Below, piece by piece: positions 59,261 through 64,000 of a stretch of DNA of 64,000 nucleotides (position 1 is its first letter; each line of letters begins with the position of its first letter). Origin of the DNA: Strigamia acuminata (Eukaryota; Arthropoda; Chilopoda; Geophilomorpha; Linotaeniidae); the NCBI GenBank assembly GCA_949358305.1, contig OX442315.1, positions 29,352,427 to 29,416,426 of the forward strand, read 5' to 3'. Position numbers and translations under genes: made by a program. The notes beneath the pieces are model-generated. The model did no database searches. It worked only from the letters and a program-made list of their open reading frames with translations, and had not been told where the DNA came from.

Positions 59261-62111
59261 CTTACAGATGGGAATAAAAGCAAAAAGAATGGGAAAAACA
59301 AAGTGAGGAAACAGTAGAAGACACATGTGAAAATGCAAAAGGGGTACCGGTAAGAAAAAAATCACTAACTTTTTCTTCTTGTCAAATATATGTATTCTTA
59401 TCAGCTTTTGGTTCATGGCCCACACAGAAAAATGTAAAAACCCAGCCTCCAGGGCCTTGCTTCATCTCGCACGTGCGCGTTCGGAAATTGCCTTACTACA
59501 TTTCTCTACCGCTACCACCTCAAAATTCTCCAGTTTCCAACAATCCCCATTTACCTCTGGCTCACGACTATGTACAAAAACATGCTTAACGAAGTTTTCG
59601 AACATGTGTTGATAAAAATTTGTCAATATCAGTTTTAGCGAGGAGAATTTTTATTCCTACGTACAATACATGCGCGTGGCTTGTGTCATTTCTGTATTCT
59701 CTTTGTTTATCCGACAGGAGAAGGATATATTGACAAAGAAATTAAATTTTACCCAATTTTTGGAATTTTTTTCTTTCCCTTTTGAATTAACATGTTCATC
59801 GCTGCCATTACGTATTTAGTGAAATGAGGGGAGGAGAGAGAGCTTAAAGGGGAAGAAAGCAATCTGCCATTGTGCAACCACCTGCGCTTTTAATACGTTT
59901 AAGCATTAAAATGAATTATTAAAGCATTTTTCTTTCCCCCGTGATTGTCACGGGCTTACAGCTATAGTGTTTTTCTTTCATTTTGTATTTGTATTTCATT
60001 AAGTAAAGTTCACAACACACCTGTTTATTTAAAAAAAAAAAAAAACTTGAACATTATAATATAAAATCAACAAAAGACATGCAGTGAAGAGAATTAAAAA
60101 TATTTCCTCAGGTTAGACGCGCAGAAAGAGACGATTAATAAATAGATATACACGTATTTCTGTATTTTAAATTCAAAATAAACAAACCAGCAACTTTACT
60201 TGAAAATTATGACATAATGCATTTGTATTTATTATTCCATAATTTGAGGCACTCAAAACTATCTCAAAACTAAATTATTTCTATTTTGTTTATTCACTTT
60301 TGAAATATAATATTATTACAAGACACGAATCGTTCTTTTTCTCTCGTTTCTCTTTGTAATTACACATTTGCACAATAGAACATCACTTAGCTCGAGTAAA
60401 TTGATGGTGGCTGACCATTGCCGAGTGTCTACATCCTACTTACAAGTGATCAAGGCAGAAACAAGACTTGAAACAAACTTTTCCTCCTAAAGAAACTGAT
60501 TTATTGAAATAGGCCTCAACCGCGAGGAAAAGAAGATGAAAACGACCCCTAACGGCAAGCAATGGCAACATTTGGCAAACCCCAGGCCTTCTAGAAAGTG
60601 AAGGCCTTGCATCTCAACTAACTTAGACAAGAGCAAAAGAAAAAGCTAAGGTAAGGGGCCATGGGGCTGACGAAATGTCTTCAACATAGCTCGCAAGACA
60701 GAGATTAAAATGAATTGCTTTTATCAACACTGGAATACCAATGCATCATGAGTAAAGAAAACTTATCTTGGCAATAAACAGTTGCTATAAATTTGTCAAC
60801 TGGTAAATAACACAGCTTATGTGACCTACCTACATCTCAGCTGAATTCCTTGAATTATTGTTAGAGTCACTAAAAATTTATTTTCTTACCTAGAAATAGA
60901 AAAGAAATAAAAGACAATCAGAAAAGGTTTATTCTAAAAAAAAAAGGAAAAATTCAAATCATAAAATTCAGTGAAAGTTTATTGTTTATCACATACCAAA
61001 TATTTAAAATTTGCAATGAATGTGAATTCAAAGTGGGTTTTTCCCAGGGGAATCTCTTTAGTCTGTCAATAATCAATGAAAATGGCTGCTGGCATTATTG
61101 GATGGGATGCAGGGAAAGGGGCAGATCATTAATGCAGGTCATTCTTCAGCTTTTCACTAATCAGCCTTTGAAAATGAGAGAATATTTGCAATAGAGCACC
61201 GCGCACAATGAACGTCATGTGACTCGCAATCAATTACTCAAGTAGGGATTAATCAATAGCACAAAAAGTTAAAAAATAACAAAGGTTCATAATAATCCAA
61301 AGAGAAACGAAATGAAGGAAAGGAATGAAATTGATCTTTTAAAAATTCGATGCAAAGATAAAAAACGAGAAAAATGTATAGGCACAGCTGCTTGCGATTC
61401 AAATAAACACGAGCTTACCTAGGTACTATAAATGCAAATGTTAAGGAAACTGTGTATAAATAAGATGTTTATCCCCTTCTCAAGAAAGAGGTTGAATTCA
61501 TCTGTCAAGTGTCATTCAAAACAAACTAATGATTTTTCAAGATGCAGTCCACTTTAAGAATCAATAAAGTTTGTGCGGAATCCGTCATGTTTCTATAAAG
61601 CAGCGCGAAAAATCACGAAAGATAATCAAATGATGGTAAACTCGGAATTTTTTTAATGAAAAATGTGGGGAAGGAGCGGAGTGCGGATGAAAAAGGAGTG
61701 ACGACAAAAAAAAAGATAGAAAAAAATTACACGCTTCATATCACCGAAACCTGCGCAAAATTACAAAGACCCCACTATTATGAGCTTGGAAATAACTTAG
61801 AGGAACATCATATGAACTGGAAGATAACTTAGAAGATCATAAGATCGCGCACTGGATGACACACAGAGAATTAGGTAAAGTCGTATATTATTCTACAGCT
61901 CATCACAAAAGGATGTAAAAAAAAACGCTAAATAAAACGATAAAAATTAAATTGCCTTATGCGCCATCAGCTAAATTACAAAAAATAAAAATAAAAATAA
62001 CATTCATTATAATCTAAATGTATTTGAACAATAAATACAAAATTAAACAAGAACAAATCACATTGTGTCACTCAGTTGCACACATTTGGTCTTTTTCAGC
62101 CACACAAATAC

Positions 62112-62282
62112 TAGGCGCATTCATGAAGTAATTTAACTAAACAGCCTTTTAAACAACATATTTAAACTGCTTGTCTCGATCAAACTAGAAAATGGAAGCT
62201 TATTTAGTCTGTTTTCAGTCGCAATAGGAATGCGAACGACATTTACAGTAAACAACTGCAAGTTAAACATGACTTTAATTGA
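62112..62282 (+). repeat. Dispersed repeat, copy 2 (TAGGTGCATTCA family)
   Basis: Begins TAGGCGCATTCATGAAGTAA; a diverged collinear copy of 57803-57955 with internal length differences. Confidence 0.65.
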
Positions 62283-63725
62283 ATTTTACCTCGTTACTTC
62301 GAGAGATTTTATTTTACGATTATTTTTAAATGATTTTTTTGCTGAAAAGTTGAAGCAAATAATTTTGCACGCAGCAATTCCTTGAGGTTGAAAGCTTTCG
62401 GTTTTTATTTGTGAAAACATATTTCAACGTAGGCAGTAGGTAGCACTTCTGCCGCCTTATATGACATAAAAAGAAGCTAAATCACACGGATAAAGACATA
62501 AAGGTATTAAGTAAAACACGAAGGTTATCTTATCTCCAAACAAATGTTTTTCAATTTTATTCGTGGGTGTCTGTCATTAAAAAATGATAACTGGAATCTT
62601 TCAACTTGTCATCTAAAGCATACAGAGCCCTCTGGTGACCTTTTCTCAAGGAAAGCCAGAGCCGAGCATCCCCAGGGAAATTTGTGTTCCAGAGAAAAAG
62701 TCACATGTCGTAGGCCATGTCCATCCTCAAGTGGTCTTGTTGTTGTCATAGCAACCACAACCAAACAATTTTTCTCGTTTCCTAGCAACCCCTCAATTGG
62801 CGCAATAAGTGGACGAGCTTCAGTATATACAGAACCAAAAAAGAATCCATCTGGACCGATTAGAATCCAATGAGCTTCATTAGCTTCTTTTAATCAGCCT
62901 AATTATCTTCCAAAGCTGGCAATTACAAAAAAAAATTGATCCGTCGCCATGAAGATAAATACGCACCACAAATGACGGTAATTATAAGCAAAATGCGATT
63001 AAATTCTCTTACAATTACAAAATCATTACAAAACTTTATTGTTGTCATCATTTTAAAATTAACTGTAATAAATCTTTAAGAAAGCCCTTATTGAGCCATA
63101 AATCATCGAGCAACATCATCCAGTGAGTATGGTAAGATCTTTTAAAAGTCACATTAAGCGAGCCATATCTTTAACAATAAAAAAAAATAAAAATAAAAAC
63201 ATCATATCAGCCAGCAGCTTAAACAAAAAACGACGACTTATTTGAATTGTTACCAAAAGGTAAAGTTTATAGAGTTTAAATCGTCCATAAAAATTAATGG
63301 CTTGTTTTCTATTTATTGTTCGTCTAAGAGTTTCAAATCCCTCATGTTGAAGGATCTTCATAAAATCCGAATTAAAAGTACAAATTGTACAAATAGTTGT
63401 TCAATTCCCACACAAAACCGAGATTAAAGTTCTATCGGTAAGTGAAACCTATTCAAGTAGCATTTCTTACATACGATCGCAAATGATAATGAAAATAGCC
63501 AATTTCACACCGAATTTCAACATGTAATTTCCATTTTGTTGAACTCGCACAAAAACATCACTCATGGACCATAGTGCGTACATCTATTTACTTAGTATAA
63601 TTTTAATTTTGCTTCAATATGCTAGAAAAATTCTCTATTTTGTTAGTTTTTGGCTCACTAATAAAAAAAAATTGGCTTTGCAGTAATTTCGTTAAGTGAC
63701 GCCAAGGTATAAAGATACACTATAA

Positions 63726-63825
63726 CTGCCGTATTTCTTCGATTCTAAGACGCATCCTGTATTTAGAGATGTTTATGCAGGGAAAAAAGTCTTAGAATTA
63801 CAGTAGAATCGATGATGTACGGTAG
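63726..63825. mobile_element. Short palindromic MITE-like element
   Basis: About 100 bp. The left arm CTGCCGTATTTCTTCGATTC runs into TAAGAC; the right arm is its imperfect inverse with an 11-base insertion. Both carry TCGATTCTA and AAGAC. The central part has no coding potential. It resembles the 48.1 kb element only in its CCGTA-type end. Confidence 0.45.
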
Positions 63826-64000
63826 CTTTCACTCGTGCAGCATGTGCGTTGTATGATCAAAATATTCAACGAATATATTTAATTTCAATAAAATTAAATG
63901 TACATTTTTACATCGCAAATTCTCAGAACCATGCTATATAGTAACTATAGTTACTGCATGACAAGAGTCTTGTTTATTGCTGTTTATAAATTCTATTATT

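Larger units (their letters stand above)
55931..63725. other. Non-coding right-hand region
   Basis: Outside the listed repeats no gene is supported. Other items: a possible short interspersed repeat at about 56110-56350 with an AATAC-type tail on the minus strand; a CTCF-like motif at 62624-62640; and a tandem pair around ATAACTTAGA (about 61792-61845). Confidence 0.35.

Noticed and set aside
62544-62873. 109-codon plus-strand frame
   Set aside because: No recognisable domain, no signal peptide, and no neighbouring exon or polyadenylation context to support it.
1-64000. tRNA, rRNA and CRISPR-like arrays
   Set aside because: No cloverleaf, rRNA or regularly spaced repeat array was noticed by eye. 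The only tRNA-related sequence is the 18-base tRNA-Phe match in the BEL primer site. A tRNAscan or Infernal run would settle this.

Overview
This is AT-rich animal nuclear DNA (roughly one third G+C) with spliceosomal introns (GT-AG, one GC-AG). An arthropod is the best guess. The orthologue of the insect neural adhesion protein Fasciclin 1, a cluster resembling the 27 kDa hemolymph glycoprotein (DUF1397) family, an SLC41 magnesium carrier and a BEL/Pao retrotransposon all point that way. The species cannot be named from the sequence. All exon models below were read by eye from splice sites, reading-frame continuity and protein similarity. No alignment or database search was possible.

Layout. 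1-3.1 kb: two minus-strand genes with an HSP20/alpha-crystallin-like domain; one runs off the left edge and has a hydrophobic leader, the other adds a long basic repeat region. 5.6-6.25 kb: an intronless phosphopantothenoylcysteine decarboxylase (coenzyme A synthesis) on plus. 6.8-12.9 kb: a complete BEL/Pao element on minus with identical-looking 400-bp LTRs, a 5-bp target duplication, a tRNA-Phe primer site and an uninterrupted 1737-aa polyprotein. It lies 18 bp after the stop codon of the next gene. 12.9-20.1 kb: three tandem minus-strand genes for secreted, probably GPI-anchored 12-cysteine proteins. 21.2-23.8 kb: a nine-exon SLC41-type transporter on minus. 29.8-30.8 kb: a fourth 12-cysteine gene on plus. 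31.35-32.14 kb: a small secreted-peptide gene on plus. 33.9-39.6 kb: twelve exons of Fasciclin 1 on minus, with a degraded LTR fragment in one intron; its signal-peptide exon is not located with certainty. 39.6-64 kb: no secure gene; this is probably the long 5' intron or upstream region of Fas1 and contains foldback and MITE-like repeats, a long hairpin, CTCF-like motifs and plus-strand oligopurine tracts.

How the parts relate. There is no operon logic. The four 12-cysteine genes share an identical intron-phase pattern (1-2-1-2), so they are products of local duplication. The most original observations are this family, the HSP20-like pair with unusual architectures, the small secreted peptide gene, the very young BEL insertion in a 3' UTR with receptor-like and CTCF-like motifs in its LTR, and the 46.45 kb hairpin.
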